64,000 nucleotides of DNA. Source: Thomasclavelia ramosa DSM 1402. GTDB taxonomy: Bacteria; Bacillota_I; Bacilli_A; Erysipelotrichales; Coprobacillaceae. Made by a program: the position numbers and the translations under genes. This document shows positions 27,564 to 37,494 of this stretch, piece after piece (position 1 is the stretch's first letter; each line of letters opens with the position of its first letter). Location: NCBI RefSeq assembly GCF_014131695.1, contig NZ_CP036346.1, forward strand, positions 1,674,001 to 1,738,000, in the 5' to 3' direction. Below the pieces are notes generated by a model. The model had not been told where the DNA came from and searched no databases. It saw only the letters and a list, made by a program, of their open reading frames with translations.

Positions 27564-28604
27564 TTAAGCTTTGATTGCCCATCTCATTTTTGTTGATTTA
27601 GCACGACTATTCATATGACACTCTTCTTTACTTGGTCTAATCACATTTCTAGCTACATCACTATAAATTCCAAGATTTTTCATTTCTTTAAATGCCTTTT
27701 TAACAATTCGATCTTCACCAGAATGAAATGTTAATATCGCAACTCTGCCTCCAGGTTTAAGAATCGTTGGGAGTTTATCCATAAATTCTATGAGAACATC
27801 AAATTCACGATTAACTTCAATCCGTAAAGCTTGGAATACCCGTGCAGCTGATTTCTTCACTATGTCTTTTCGTTCTGTCACTGGAATAGAAGACAGGCTT
27901 TTTTCAATTATTTTATACAGTTGTGTTGTCGTTGTAATTAATTGGCCTGATTTTAAGTATGAATCAATATTTCTAGCTATTTCTTTTGCGTATGGCTCAT
28001 CAGAGTTTTCAATAAAAAGCTGCTCTAACTGATCTCTATTTAACTCTTGTAGCTTAATAGATGCTGGAACTCCTTTTTGAGGATTTAATCTTAAATCTAA
28101 GGGACCCTCTTTTTTATAGGAAAAGCCCCGTTCTGGATTATCTATTTGCATAGATGATACCCCTAGATCAGCTAAAACAAAATCAAACAAACCAACCTCT
28201 TTTGATATGATATCAATGTCTTTAAAGTTACAATTTTTTATTGTTAAAACATCTTCGCCATATCCTTTACCTAATAAGCGTTCTTTAGTTTTTATACTTT
28301 CAATTGGATCAATATCTAAAGCATACATATGACCAGTATAATTTAAACATTCCAGCATTTTTAAAGTATGTCCGCCATAGCCTAAAGTACAATCTAATCC
28401 TATTTGCCCTTCTTGAATATCTAAAAATTCTAAAATTTCATCAACCATGATTGATAGGTGCATACCTACTGGCGTGCTACCTTTTTTAATTACTTTTTCA
28501 ATTGTTTCTGGATATAATTCTGGATTTAATTCTTTATACTTCTCATTGTATTTTTTAGGATGCGTTCCCTTATATCTAATCCTTCTTTTATGTTTAGGTT
28601 CCAT
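27564..28604 (-). CDS. RsmH/MraW-type rRNA methyltransferase paralogue
   Basis: 346 residues from ATG 28604 (GAGAGG nine bases upstream). Class I SAM methyltransferase of the RsmH family, which N4-methylates C1402 of 16S rRNA: LDCTLGYGGHTLKMLE (SAM loop), YALDIDP, LADLGVSSMQID, GFSYKKEGPLDLRLNP, ARVFQALRIEVN, and the end SRAKSTKMRWAI. Standard RsmH has GGHS and SF/YR..DGPLDMRM. This one differs, has a basic N-terminal tail (KHKRRIRYKGTHPKK) and is outside a division/cell-wall cluster. It is probably a second copy with altered target. True rsmH cannot be excluded. Confidence 0.75.
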   Translation of the reverse strand: MEPKHKRRIRYKGTHPKKYNEKYKELNPELYPETIEKVIKKGSTPVGMHLSIMVDEILEFLDIQEGQIGLDCTLGYGGHTLKMLECLNYTGHMYALDIDPIESIKTKERLLGKGYGEDVLTIKNCNFKDIDIISKEVGLFDFVLADLGVSSMQIDNPERGFSYKKEGPLDLRLNPQKGVPASIKLQELNRDQLEQLFIENSDEPYAKEIARNIDSYLKSGQLITTTTQLYKIIEKSLSSIPVTERKDIVKKSAARVFQALRIEVNREFDVLIEFMDKLPTILKPGGRVAILTFHSGEDRIVKKAFKEMKNLGIYSDVARNVIRPSKEECHMNSRAKSTKMRWAIKA

Positions 28605-28756
28605 AATTAGATTCCTCTCTTTTTTAGCTACTAATTTTTTATTTACTAACAACTATCTTATCATCATTAGATAGTAAATGTCTAGGATATATGCAAATCA
28701 TCTATGCTTACTGAGATAATCAAAAATATTTATTAAGTAATTTAGAAAATTTTATA

Positions 28757-28796
28757 TAAAAAGGATAAAATGTTTTAAAACTAACCTTTTATCCTT
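28757..28796 (-). terminator. Terminator downstream of the decayed cluster
   Basis: AAGGATAAAA (28761-28770) and TTTTATCCTT (28787-28796) pair perfectly. On the minus strand the stem is followed by TTTTTATATAAA. It serves the minus-strand relics at 28781-29239. Confidence 0.75.
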
Positions 28797-28905
28797 TCTT
28801 CAAAATTATCCTCTTTATATAATTTTTTCATTTCTACTGCAGTATTATTACCCAAATAAAATGCAATGGGTAGAACTCTCAATTTTTTTAATTTTAAGTA
28901 ACAAT
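28781..28905 (-). pseudogene. C-terminal coding fragment, unidentified
   Basis: An open minus-strand stretch without a start reads LRVLPIAFYLGNNTAVEMKK and ends ERIKG before the stop at 28781-28783, directly at the terminator. Codon use looks coding. Perhaps the tail of a gene deleted upstream; family unknown. Confidence 0.35.
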
Positions 28906-28999
28906 TTTAATACTCTTTAAATTCCTCATATCAAAATTTATTGATATCTTTTAATATAAAACAGCATATTTATACAACACTTTATTATATATACAAAGC

Positions 29000-29239
29000 T
29001 TATAATTGATTATATTTTTTACTATTTCCTTTAGCTTTTTCAACAGGATATTTCTTTTCAGTCTTTTTCAATTTCTTTAATACTATATCTTCCAAATCAA
29101 CATCTAACTTATCAGCCATCAAAATACAATAATTTACCACATCAGCCAATTCCATATACTAATCTTTCTATCTTTTCATCTATTTTATCATTATATACAT
29201 CTAATAGAAATTGTTCTTTTGTTTCTTGATACACTATCA
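29000..29239 (-). pseudogene. Chimeric relic: DUF2075 start joined to MazG-like end
   Basis: ATG 29239 with GGGGTGAAG site begins MIVYQETKEQFLLDVYNDKI, the usual N-terminus of DUF2075 ATPase/helicase proteins. It stops at 29141 after 32 codons. A second frame overlapping it (29155-29000) reads MELADVVNYCILMADKLDVD and ends EKKYPVEKAKGNSKKYNQL, the C-terminus of MazG-type nucleotide pyrophosphohydrolases. An internal deletion appears to have joined the two genes and removed both catalytic cores. Between here and 29840 I see only AT-rich non-coding sequence. Confidence 0.6.
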
Positions 29240-29892
29240 TAACTTCACCCCAAATTTAAAATTATTTATTTAAGTATATCATAGATAAGTATATCATATA
29301 TTATTTTTTTAATAATTATTATTAAAAATTCCTACAATCATATTAATCAACTAAATCAAATCATAAGTCTTTGGGTTATGGGTTATTTTCTTTATTTGTG
29401 AAAATCTACTATATGATTTATATTCATTTTAATTTTGAATAGCTATAAATTATATGATTATTTTCTCTATATCTTATTTACCACTACGCATGCCTGCATG
29501 CTCATCTCTCATATATGTTACAAATTCAAAAATTTTTAAAACTTACTAAGCCGTATTCATGATGAAAACTATCTTAATCATATTAAATATGTACAAAATA
29601 TTAATAACAGCTACTGTTTTGTTGAAAGTATGTTCATTATATTATAATGATAATGTGGTTAAAATTTTCAATCTAGTTGTGCCAAACTTTTGATAAGTCA
29701 CCTTGCAATCATGAAATCAAGAATAATTCAATAAGAAAATGCTTTAATATCACACATTTTAATCCTTAGTTACTGCTTTATACTTGTTGTTTTTTTATTT
29801 TCTCAATTTATTAATATTTCTTCAATAGATATCAATGCAATTAATCAAGAAATGTGTATAATAAACAATGTATTATTTATAGGAGGTTTTTT

Positions 29893-31152
29893 ATGATACT
29901 TGATCAAATAAATCCGGATCTACTTACTTTAGCTAAAGAATCTGATACAGTTTTACATGATATCTACGAAAAGATCGACTCTATTTGTCTAACAAATTCT
30001 AATCGAATCTTATCTGCTTTTATTGAAAACAAAGTCTCTTACTCAGATTTTAGTGATATCAACGGTTATGGAAACTATGATGAGGGAAGAAATAAGATTG
30101 AAAAGATTTTTGCAACGGTTCTTGGTTGTGAGGATGCATTAGTACGGCCTCAAATTATGAGCGGAACAAATGCCTTATACATAACTCTTTCAGCCTTATT
30201 GAAACATGGTGATACAATGATTTCATTGTCTGGTGCTCCTTACGATTCGCTTCAGGAAATGATTGGGATAAGCGGAGATTCAAGTCAGTCGCTAAAAGCT
30301 GCCGGAGTGAAGTATGAACAAATTGAATTAATTAATGACGATTTTGATGATCAAATGATTATTGAACGCTTAAAAGAAAAGAATATTAAATTAGTTGAAA
30401 TTCAAAGATCTAGGGGTTATTCGCATCGTAAGTCATTATCGATAGCAAAGATTGAACGGATCATTAAAAAGATTCGTGAAGTAAATGATGAAGTAATTAT
30501 TATGGTAGATAATTGTTATGGCGAGTTGGTAGAAACCAAAGAACCTGGGCATGTTGGTGCTGATATTGTTGTCGGATCTTTAATGAAGAATCTTGGTGGC
30601 GGGATTGCTCCAACTGGAGGATATGTAGCCGGTAATCAAAATTTAGTTTATATGGTAGCGGAAAGATTAACAGCTCCAGGAATTGGAAAAGATTTAGGGG
30701 CTAATTTCAATTTAAACAATGCTTTTTTTAAAGGAATTTTTATGGCACCCAATGCTGTAAAAAACGCATTAAAAACTGCTATATTTACAGCTTATATGTT
30801 GGAAAAACTAGAATATTCAAACGTATCTCCTCGCTATGATGAACCACGGACTGACATTATTCAAACATTAGAACTTAAATCTAAGGAGAATTTAGTAAGC
30901 TTTACTCAAGGCATTCAACAAACTAGTCCGATTGATTCATTTGTCCATGTTTTACCAGCTCCAATGCCAGGGTATCCTTTTGATGAAGTTATGGCTGCCG
31001 GCAGCTTTACTCAAGGCAGTACGATTGAATTAAGTGCTGATGCCCCAGTTATTGAACCATATACCTTATATCTGCAAGGCGGTTTAACTTTTGAGTATGG
31101 AAAATTATCTATTTTATTAGCATTATCAAATATGAAAAGGAAGTTGAATTAG
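29893..31152 (+). CDS. Methionine gamma-lyase family PLP enzyme (YnbB type)
   Basis: 419 residues from ATG 29893 with AGGAGG nine bases upstream; TATAAT at 29857-29862 is the likely -10. This is the PF06838 'aluminium resistance/methionine gamma-lyase-like' family of fold type I PLP enzymes. Seen: RPQIMSGTNALYITLSALL (cofactor phosphate loop), VDNCYGELVE (Asp contacting the PLP ring), GSLMKNLGGGIAPTGGY with the Schiff-base Lys, and C-terminal QGGLTFEYGK. Probably a C-S or related beta/gamma-elimination on a sulphur amino acid; the true substrate is not settled for the family. Confidence 0.85.
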   Translation: MILDQINPDLLTLAKESDTVLHDIYEKIDSICLTNSNRILSAFIENKVSYSDFSDINGYGNYDEGRNKIEKIFATVLGCEDALVRPQIMSGTNALYITLSALLKHGDTMISLSGAPYDSLQEMIGISGDSSQSLKAAGVKYEQIELINDDFDDQMIIERLKEKNIKLVEIQRSRGYSHRKSLSIAKIERIIKKIREVNDEVIIMVDNCYGELVETKEPGHVGADIVVGSLMKNLGGGIAPTGGYVAGNQNLVYMVAERLTAPGIGKDLGANFNLNNAFFKGIFMAPNAVKNALKTAIFTAYMLEKLEYSNVSPRYDEPRTDIIQTLELKSKENLVSFTQGIQQTSPIDSFVHVLPAPMPGYPFDEVMAAGSFTQGSTIELSADAPVIEPYTLYLQGGLTFEYGKLSILLALSNMKRKLN

Positions 31153-31165
31153 CAACTTCCTTTTT
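31135..31165. terminator. Bidirectional terminator shared by convergent genes
   Basis: AAAAGGAAGTTG (31135-31146) pairs with CAACTTCCTTTT (31153-31164), with T-runs in both directions. The overlapping stop codons of the two convergent genes (31149-31152) are in the loop. Confidence 0.88.
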
Positions 31166-31895
31166 GTCCACCATCAATTCGAATTACGGTATTATTAATA
31201 AAATCAGCTTCTTTGCTTACTAAAAACTTTACTAAATAAGCTACTTCTTGAGGATCACCATAGCGATTGACCATGATTTTTTCAACTTCTTCTTTTAAAA
31301 ATTGCTCATCATAACCATTCAGTTCATTTTCCGTACCAATGAAACCTGGAGCAATGCAGTTTACATTAACAAAGGGTGCAAATTCAAAGGCAAGATTATG
31401 TGTCATAGAAATCAATGCAGCTTTAGATGCATCATAATCAATACACATCGGATAATAGGTATTAATACCATTGGTCGAAGCGATATTAATGATTTTTCCA
31501 TATTCTTGATCGATCATATGGCGATAAACACGTTTACTGCAATTAAATGCTCCTACTACATTTACATCTAATGTTTTTCTAAATTCTTCAGCATTTTTTA
31601 AATGAAATAAATTTGATAAATCTACGGCTGCATTATTGATCAAAATATCAACGCCACCAAGTTTTGACTCAATCAAAGATACCATTTCATCTACTTTATC
31701 TTCCTTAGAAACATCTCCTGCAATAGCCAAACAACGTACTCCATAATTATCAATAATCATATTTTTTAATGCCTCAGCTTCTTTTTTGGATGTTAAATAA
31801 TTAATTACAATATCATATCTTTGTTTTGCCAATTCTAAAGCAATTGCTTTGCCAATTCCTTTAGCCCCCCCAGTAATCAATACAATTTTATTCAT
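31149..31895 (-). CDS. SDR family oxidoreductase (FabG-like)
   Basis: 248 residues from ATG 31895: LITGGAKGIGKAIALELA (TGxxxGIG nucleotide loop), INNAAVDLSN (NNA), catalytic Ser in INIASTNG, YDASKAAL (YxxxK) and PGFIGTE. Classical short-chain dehydrogenase, NADP-type by the Lys/Ser after strand 2. Typical as a 3-oxoacyl-ACP reductase but without a fatty-acid gene neighbourhood. No ribosome site is visible before ATG 31895; a terminator hairpin of efp ends seven bases upstream. Translation may depend on read-through transcripts or a weak AT-rich leader. Confidence 0.82.
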   Translation of the reverse strand: MNKIVLITGGAKGIGKAIALELAKQRYDIVINYLTSKKEAEALKNMIIDNYGVRCLAIAGDVSKEDKVDEMVSLIESKLGGVDILINNAAVDLSNLFHLKNAEEFRKTLDVNVVGAFNCSKRVYRHMIDQEYGKIINIASTNGINTYYPMCIDYDASKAALISMTHNLAFEFAPFVNVNCIAPGFIGTENELNGYDEQFLKEEVEKIMVNRYGDPQEVAYLVKFLVSKEADFINNTVIRIDGGQKGSC

Positions 31896-31901
31896 AATTT
31901 T

Positions 31902-31924
31902 AAAAAAGAGCTTATTAAGCTCTT
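31902..31924 (-). terminator. Terminator of efp overlapping its stop codon
   Basis: Minus strand AAGAGCTT, 3-base loop, AAGCTCTT, then T-run (31907-31902). The efp stop (31915-31917) is in the loop, and the SDR start codon is only seven bases beyond. Confidence 0.85.
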
Positions 31925-32472
31925 CCAGCATACTTTCCATCAGTTGTAAACACAACGATTTTTTCTCCAGTATCAATGAACTGAGGAACCCGTAATGTTA
32001 ACCCTGTATCAGTAACGGCATCTTTTGTCTGGTTAGATGGTGCACCCTTGATGGCTGGATCCGTTTCAACCACTGTTAATTCTACTTTTTCAGGAACAGA
32101 TACTGATAACAATAACCCGTCAAAGAACATTAATGAAACAGTTGAACCTTCAATAATATAATATTTATTGTCCCCTACTTGATCCTCTGCCAATTCATAT
32201 GTTTCATATGTTTCTAGATCCATAAAATAAAAAGTAGCATCTGCTTCATATGAATATTGCGCATCTTTTCTTGAAATATTTGCTGCTTCAAACTTAGTCG
32301 AAGCATTAAAGTTTCTTTCTTGAATCGATCCAGTTTTTAAGTTTCTCATCTTTGTTTTTAAGATGGCCGCTCCTTTACCTGGTTTTACATGTTGAAAATC
32401 CATAACTTGACAAGGATCACCATCAACAATCAAAGTTAATCCTGTTTTAAAATCACCTGCTAATATAGCCAT
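31915..32472 (-). CDS. efp: Elongation factor P
   Basis: 185 residues from ATG 32472 (AGGAG site). EF-P relieves ribosome stalling at polyproline. The three-domain pattern is complete: MAILAGDFKTGLTLIVDGDPC, HVKPGKGAAILKTKMRNL with Lys at the tip of the loop that is modified in other bacteria, and C-terminal GLTLRVPQFIDTGEKIVV. Bacillota often use 5-aminopentanol or leave the Lys bare; no modification gene is seen here. Confidence 0.96.
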   Translation of the reverse strand: MAILAGDFKTGLTLIVDGDPCQVMDFQHVKPGKGAAILKTKMRNLKTGSIQERNFNASTKFEAANISRKDAQYSYEADATFYFMDLETYETYELAEDQVGDNKYYIIEGSTVSLMFFDGLLLSVSVPEKVELTVVETDPAIKGAPSNQTKDAVTDTGLTLRVPQFIDTGEKIVVFTTDGKYAGRA

Positions 32473-32546
32473 ATTTTCACTCCTAATCTTGCTCATATTA
32501 ATATATACTTTATTCTATCAATTTTAACATCATTCCTCAAGACACA

Positions 32547-33773
32547 TTATGATATTTGTGCTTGTTTCTCTGTTGTATGTTCCTTAATATATCTGCTCCA
32601 CTTGATATAGCCATATGTTGTATTAGTAAAATAGCCTAATTTTAGAACTAATAAAACATATTGTCCCGAAATAATATTTATAACGGCTTCAAGAAATGCA
32701 CAAATATACCATGCAATCCACTGCTCTTGCAACCTAAAGAAAATAAATAAACCATTTGCAATCCCTACTGCTGAGGCACAAGCATCAATATAGATAATGA
32801 ATGTTTCTAATAATTCATTGTTGTAGAAATCCGTGGCAATATTTAAACCACTAATAAGATATCCAATTACAAACGTCCAAACAATGATTCCGATGATAAC
32901 TAAAACTTCCTGGTATCCTCTTAGTTTTCTTACTACTGTTAATTCATTTTCTTCATCATCTTTATGTTTTGACCAATTTATGTAACTAATAATATCAATT
33001 GGCAGCCAGAAAAATAATGTTGTTGCCATTGTAGCAAATCGATACATTAATACTACACATATAGCAATTTCAACAATTTCAACTAATACCGAAACAAGAA
33101 AATTATATCGTGATTGTTTAGAAATCAATAATTCACAAAGAATATTTAAGAATGTATCCAATAAATAAAGCAGCATAATGATAATTCCATTTACCCCATT
33201 AGCACTTTCTTCTGGGAAAACTACGGAAAAAATCGTTGCTAGAACCATGATCGAAATAAACCATGATTTTTCATAGGTTGTAAATTGTTTTGCAAATAAC
33301 ATCATAATTAAAATGGATAACATCAAGATTAAAGAAGCAATCCCAAAGTTAAATAATGAGGCTAATTCATTAGCTCTTACTTGTTTGTAGGCATACTGTA
33401 CTTCTTGATCGTTTATATTTTGGTGATCAAAATATAATTTTGTCCCATTTTTTGTTTCGTATTCATATGCTGTAATTATCTTATCATCTAATTTAACATA
33501 GTCTTCATATGAATAAGATACAATTAGCTGCTTGTCACCATTTATATAGGTAACATCACAAATCGTGTTATCTTCACTGTAGTCTTCTAAGTCAGTATCT
33601 CTTGTCATCTGGATACTTTGTTTAAACTGTATATCTTCAATATTAGCATTAATATCAAACAAGCCATATCCAATTGATATAATTGAAGCAATACATAATC
33701 CTATTGAAAATATTACTTCTATCATTCTCAACCTTTTTTTAGGTTCCATGTTTACTTTAAAAAATTTAATCAT
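32547..33773 (-). CDS. PnuC-like nicotinamide riboside transporter with N-terminal extension
   Basis: 408 residues, against 200-260 for usual PnuC. The C-terminal 240 residues (from about 165) have the PnuC pattern: FEK-like YEKSWF, then WLPIDIISYINW, YIDACASAVGIANGLFIFFRLQEQ and YIKW near the end. The first 160 residues are a helix (17-40), an apparently extracytoplasmic stretch of about 95 residues rich in Asp, Tyr and Lys, and another helix (138-162). The role inferred is facilitated uptake of a nicotinamide riboside-like vitamin, with the extra domain possibly binding substrate. GAAGG ribosome site. Vitamin specificity is uncertain. Confidence 0.75.
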   Translation of the reverse strand: MIKFFKVNMEPKKRLRMIEVIFSIGLCIASIISIGYGLFDINANIEDIQFKQSIQMTRDTDLEDYSEDNTICDVTYINGDKQLIVSYSYEDYVKLDDKIITAYEYETKNGTKLYFDHQNINDQEVQYAYKQVRANELASLFNFGIASLILMLSILIMMLFAKQFTTYEKSWFISIMVLATIFSVVFPEESANGVNGIIIMLLYLLDTFLNILCELLISKQSRYNFLVSVLVEIVEIAICVVLMYRFATMATTLFFWLPIDIISYINWSKHKDDEENELTVVRKLRGYQEVLVIIGIIVWTFVIGYLISGLNIATDFYNNELLETFIIYIDACASAVGIANGLFIFFRLQEQWIAWYICAFLEAVINIISGQYVLLVLKLGYFTNTTYGYIKWSRYIKEHTTEKQAQIS

Positions 33774-33890
33774 ATCAAACCTTCTTCCCCTATATATTTA
33801 CATTTTTAATGCTTTTACATTATAATATATTTTTGTAAATATGAAATAACTTTTTTATAAATAGTAAGAACAAAATAATATAGTGTATTA

Positions 33891-33931
33891 AAAAAGCCAA
33901 TATTCTTTGTAACCAAAGAACTTAGCTTTTT
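33891..33931. terminator. Terminator hairpin, bidirectional
   Basis: Outer arms AAAAAGC/GCTTTTT and inner arms TTCTTTG/CAAAGAA form a long stem with T-runs both ways. It lies downstream of the relic at 33944 and upstream of the pnuC-like gene. Confidence 0.7.
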
Positions 33932-33943
33932 ATTTACATCTAT

Positions 33944-34200
33944 TTATTCTTGAAAATTTTCTTTTATAAAAAATTCTTTTCTTCTTAAACTATTATCTAA
34001 TTCACCAATTTCAAATTTACTTCTGACTTTTGAAAAATATCTTCGCAACCATCCTGTCAAGTAAATATCTTCATTTTTTCAATTTTCAAAATAGCTTTTG
34101 GAATCATCTATGTTATTCAAATAAAAATCTGACAAATAACGTTTTACAGTACATATTTTTATTTCTTTTGAATATTGTAATTTTCTACCTATAGTAAGTA
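33944..34200 (-). pseudogene. Coding relic of unknown family
   Basis: In one minus-strand frame from about 34200, codons read KLQYSKEIKICTVKRYLSDF to a TGA at 34079, then continue in frame IYLTGWLRRYFSKVRSKFEIG and end FFIKENFQE before TAA at 33944. The mix of charged and aromatic residues looks coding. One internal stop and no good start: a relic, or the end of a gene cut by the terminator at 34213. Confidence 0.35.
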
Positions 34201-34212
34201 AAAACCTCCTAT

Positions 34213-34234
34213 AAAAAGCACCTATATCAGGTGC
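34213..34234 (-). terminator. Terminator of the type I RM operon
   Basis: Minus strand GCACCT, 5-base loop, AGGTGC, then TTTTT (34217-34213), about 150 bases after the hsdR stop. Confidence 0.8.
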
Positions 34235-34385
34235 CAACACTGTTAGCGTGCTTATCCTTTCTACAGGTACTATTTTAGACATTGTCTTTTTTAGTATACA
34301 GACTTAACCATTTTAGTTCATTACAAATCCTTAAAAATACAGCACATGTTAAACAATATTTAAATGAAAAATATTCTCTATCAAA

Positions 34386-37300
34386 TTATAATTTATCTCC
34401 AATATGTTTAAATTTCTCTACAAAAGCAGATATTTTCTGAAATACTGTTTGCTTTTTTGTTAAATACCCTGGATTAAGTGGGCTCATTTTAGGTAATATT
34501 TCATTTAAATCTATACCATTTTCACTCGCATATTCTCTTTTCAATGAAACTAGAATATATCTCTTTGCAGCATCTACATTAAGTCCTTCCTCGTTGATTA
34601 ATTCCTCTGCTTCTCTTTTTTGCTCCTGTTGAGCAAACTCATAGAAGTCAGCAAGAATACTTACTTTATCCTGTATTTTATTTAAATCTGTTTGATTTAT
34701 AAAATCCACTATCAAACTTTCTTTAGCACGATTTTCTATACTAGAACGAATAATACGACGTATTTCATCAACTAATGTATCTTTGTCTTTTACATCTTTA
34801 TTCTTCTCATAAATTAATTCAAGAATATAATCCAAATTTATTTCTTGTGACTTTAATAAATCTATTTCAAAAATTACGTCATCCCAATTAACAGAAGACT
34901 TTTCTTTATCATTTCCTGCCCTTTCTCGATGAAGCCATTCGCGAATATCATTATATGTAGAACGATAATCTTGAATCACTCTCTCATCAGGAACAACTAT
35001 TTGTTGCATAGCAGCAATATCCTCATCACTTATATAATGAGTTGTTTTAAATTCTTCTATAGCTTTTTCATCATTTACATCAATCTTTTGTAATGCTCTT
35101 AGATTTGTAAATTCATCAAAGTTTTGAAGAATATTTTCAATTCTTAAATATTCACTAAACAATTTTGTAAATTCTTTTTTATCACTTTCTGTAACTATTT
35201 TATCAACATTTGGGAAACGAGTATTTAATTCATTAACTACATCAACATAACCACGTCGTGCTTCTCCTGTAGATATATCTGTGAATCCTTCCATGTATTC
35301 TTTATAATTATTTTCAAGTATTATATTCTTTGTGTTATCATCACCAAAGCATTTGATTGCAGCAATTGTAGCCTGTTCTAAATCTCTAAAAGTAACAATA
35401 TTTCCAAATGTTTTTGTAGAATCATAAATACGATTTGTTCTTGAGAATGCCTGTATTAACCCATGGTAACGAAGATTTTTATCGACAAATAATGTATTTA
35501 GTGTTGGGGCATCAAATCCTGTTAAAAACATACCAACTACAATTAAAAGATCAATTTCTTGATTCTTCACACGGTTAGCAAGGTCTCGATAATAATTTTG
35601 AAACTCTTTGCTTTCTACACTAAAATTAGTTTTAAACATCTTATTGTAATTTTTGATAGCTAACGTTAAAAATTCTTTTGCACTACTATCCATAGCAGTA
35701 GGTTCAAAGTTTTCATCAGCAATTTCTCCTATTGCATTTTGTTCTTCGTTTGCTGCATATGAAAATATAGTAGCAATTTTTAAAGGTTTTTCACTGTTTT
35801 TTTGTAAATCGTTGAGTGTTTCATAGTACAATTTTGCTGCATCAATACTACTTACAGCAAACATTGCATTAAATCCTTTTGCACCAATATGTCCACGATG
35901 TGTCTTAATTCTAAAATTATTTAAAATATATTGAGAAATCTCTCTAATTCTTTCAGGATGTAATAATGCTTCTTTAGTTTCTGCAGCAGATAATTTTTTC
36001 TCATCTTGCTCCATTTCGATAGATTTAAATTTAGGACGAACATCGTTGTAATCTACTTTAAATTTAAGAACTTTTTCATCTCTAATAGCATCTGTAATAA
36101 CATAAGAATGTAGTTCACTCCCAAATACAGAAGCAGTAGTCTCTGCACCTAATGCATTTTCAGGAAATATCGGTGTACCAGTGAATCCAAATTGATAATA
36201 TTTCTTAAACTTCTTCTTTATGTTTTTTTGGGCCTCACCAAATTGAGAACGGTGAGCTTCATCAAAAATAAAAACCACTTCCTTATTGTAAATTGCTAAA
36301 TTCACGTCACTTTTTATAAGATTATTTAATTTTTGAATTGTAGTTACAATGATTTTATTATCCTCTTTTTCAATATTTCGTTTAAGTCCAGCAGTACTTT
36401 CAGAGCCATTTACACTATCAGGCGAAAACTTTTGATATTCTTTCATTGTCTGATAATCTAAATCTTTTCTATCCACCACAAAAAACACCTTGTCTATAAA
36501 ATCAAGTTCTGTTGCTAAACGAGCAGCCTTAAAACTAGTTAAGGTTTTTCCTGATCCTGTTGTGTGCCAAATATAGCCACCGCTTTCTGTAGTACTCCAT
36601 TTTTTTAACTCATGCGCACTTTTAATTTTCCATATAATTCGTTCAGTAGCTGCTATTTGATAAGGTCTCATGACTAATAAGTTATTACTTGAATCAAAAA
36701 CAGAATATTGTAATAAAATTCTTAATATTGTATTTTTTTGAAAAAAAGTAGCAGTAAAATCTTTAAGGTCTTTTATTAAAGTATTATCAGCTTTTGCCCA
36801 ATTCATTGTAAAATCAAAGCTATTTTTATCTCTTTTTGTCGTATTTGCAAAATATCGAGTATCTGTTCCATTAGAAATAACACAAATTTGTAAATACTTG
36901 AATAGAGAATGCTCTGAGTTATAACTTTCTTTACTATATCTATTTACTTGATTAAATGCTTCTCTAATAGCAACTCCACGTTTCTTAAGTTCCACCTGTA
37001 TCAAAGGAAGACCGTTTACCAAAATAGTAACATCATAACGATTTGCTTGGGCTCCTGTTATTTCAAATTGTGAAATAACCTGCATTCTATTTTTGGTTAT
37101 ATCATCTTTATTTACAAGATAAATATTTTTTATATGACCATCGTCAAATACAAAATCATAAATATAGTTATTGTGAATTTTGCGAGTTTTATCTATATGG
37201 CTATCACTTGATTTATCTAAATATTCTTTACAGAATCTTACCCATTCTTCATCACTAAATACCACATTATTAAGTATTTGTAATTGTTCACGCACATTTT

Positions 37301-37493
37301 TAAGCATTGCTTCAGGGGTTGTTAACTCTGGTAAATATTCATATCCTTGATTTACTAAATCTTGAATAAACTCTTTTTCAAGAGAAGCTTCTGTTTGATA
37401 AATGGAAGCTTCTTCTCGTATAAGTGAATACTTTTCATACTTGTCGAGGACAATAAAGTTTTTTGATTCTACAATAGGTTTATATTCAAACAT
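34386..37493 (-). CDS. hsdR: Type I restriction enzyme, HsdR subunit
   Basis: 1035 residues from ATG 37493. AAGGAGG lies seven bases upstream, and the stop of the prrC-like gene is one base upstream. An N-terminal nuclease domain shows [19 protein letters not shown] (D..ExK centre). SF2 motor: [54 protein letters not shown] and AFSRTNRI. C-terminal helical domain binds the methylase core. HsdR translocates DNA and cuts at a distance. Last gene of hsdM-hsdS-prrC-hsdR. Intact. Confidence 0.94.
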   Translation of the reverse strand: MFEYKPIVESKNFIVLDKYEKYSLIREEASIYQTEASLEKEFIQDLVNQGYEYLPELTTPEAMLKNVREQLQILNNVVFSDEEWVRFCKEYLDKSSDSHIDKTRKIHNNYIYDFVFDDGHIKNIYLVNKDDITKNRMQVISQFEITGAQANRYDVTILVNGLPLIQVELKKRGVAIREAFNQVNRYSKESYNSEHSLFKYLQICVISNGTDTRYFANTTKRDKNSFDFTMNWAKADNTLIKDLKDFTATFFQKNTILRILLQYSVFDSSNNLLVMRPYQIAATERIIWKIKSAHELKKWSTTESGGYIWHTTGSGKTLTSFKAARLATELDFIDKVFFVVDRKDLDYQTMKEYQKFSPDSVNGSESTAGLKRNIEKEDNKIIVTTIQKLNNLIKSDVNLAIYNKEVVFIFDEAHRSQFGEAQKNIKKKFKKYYQFGFTGTPIFPENALGAETTASVFGSELHSYVITDAIRDEKVLKFKVDYNDVRPKFKSIEMEQDEKKLSAAETKEALLHPERIREISQYILNNFRIKTHRGHIGAKGFNAMFAVSSIDAAKLYYETLNDLQKNSEKPLKIATIFSYAANEEQNAIGEIADENFEPTAMDSSAKEFLTLAIKNYNKMFKTNFSVESKEFQNYYRDLANRVKNQEIDLLIVVGMFLTGFDAPTLNTLFVDKNLRYHGLIQAFSRTNRIYDSTKTFGNIVTFRDLEQATIAAIKCFGDDNTKNIILENNYKEYMEGFTDISTGEARRGYVDVVNELNTRFPNVDKIVTESDKKEFTKLFSEYLRIENILQNFDEFTNLRALQKIDVNDEKAIEEFKTTHYISDEDIAAMQQIVVPDERVIQDYRSTYNDIREWLHRERAGNDKEKSSVNWDDVIFEIDLLKSQEINLDYILELIYEKNKDVKDKDTLVDEIRRIIRSSIENRAKESLIVDFINQTDLNKIQDKVSILADFYEFAQQEQKREAEELINEEGLNVDAAKRYILVSLKREYASENGIDLNEILPKMSPLNPGYLTKKQTVFQKISAFVEKFKHIGDKL

Positions 37494-37494
37494 T

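Noticed and set aside
34079-34282. Small intact gene before the RM terminator
   Set aside because: The frame crosses a good terminator hairpin (34213-34234) and has no ribosome site; only the part below 34200 looks like a coding relic.
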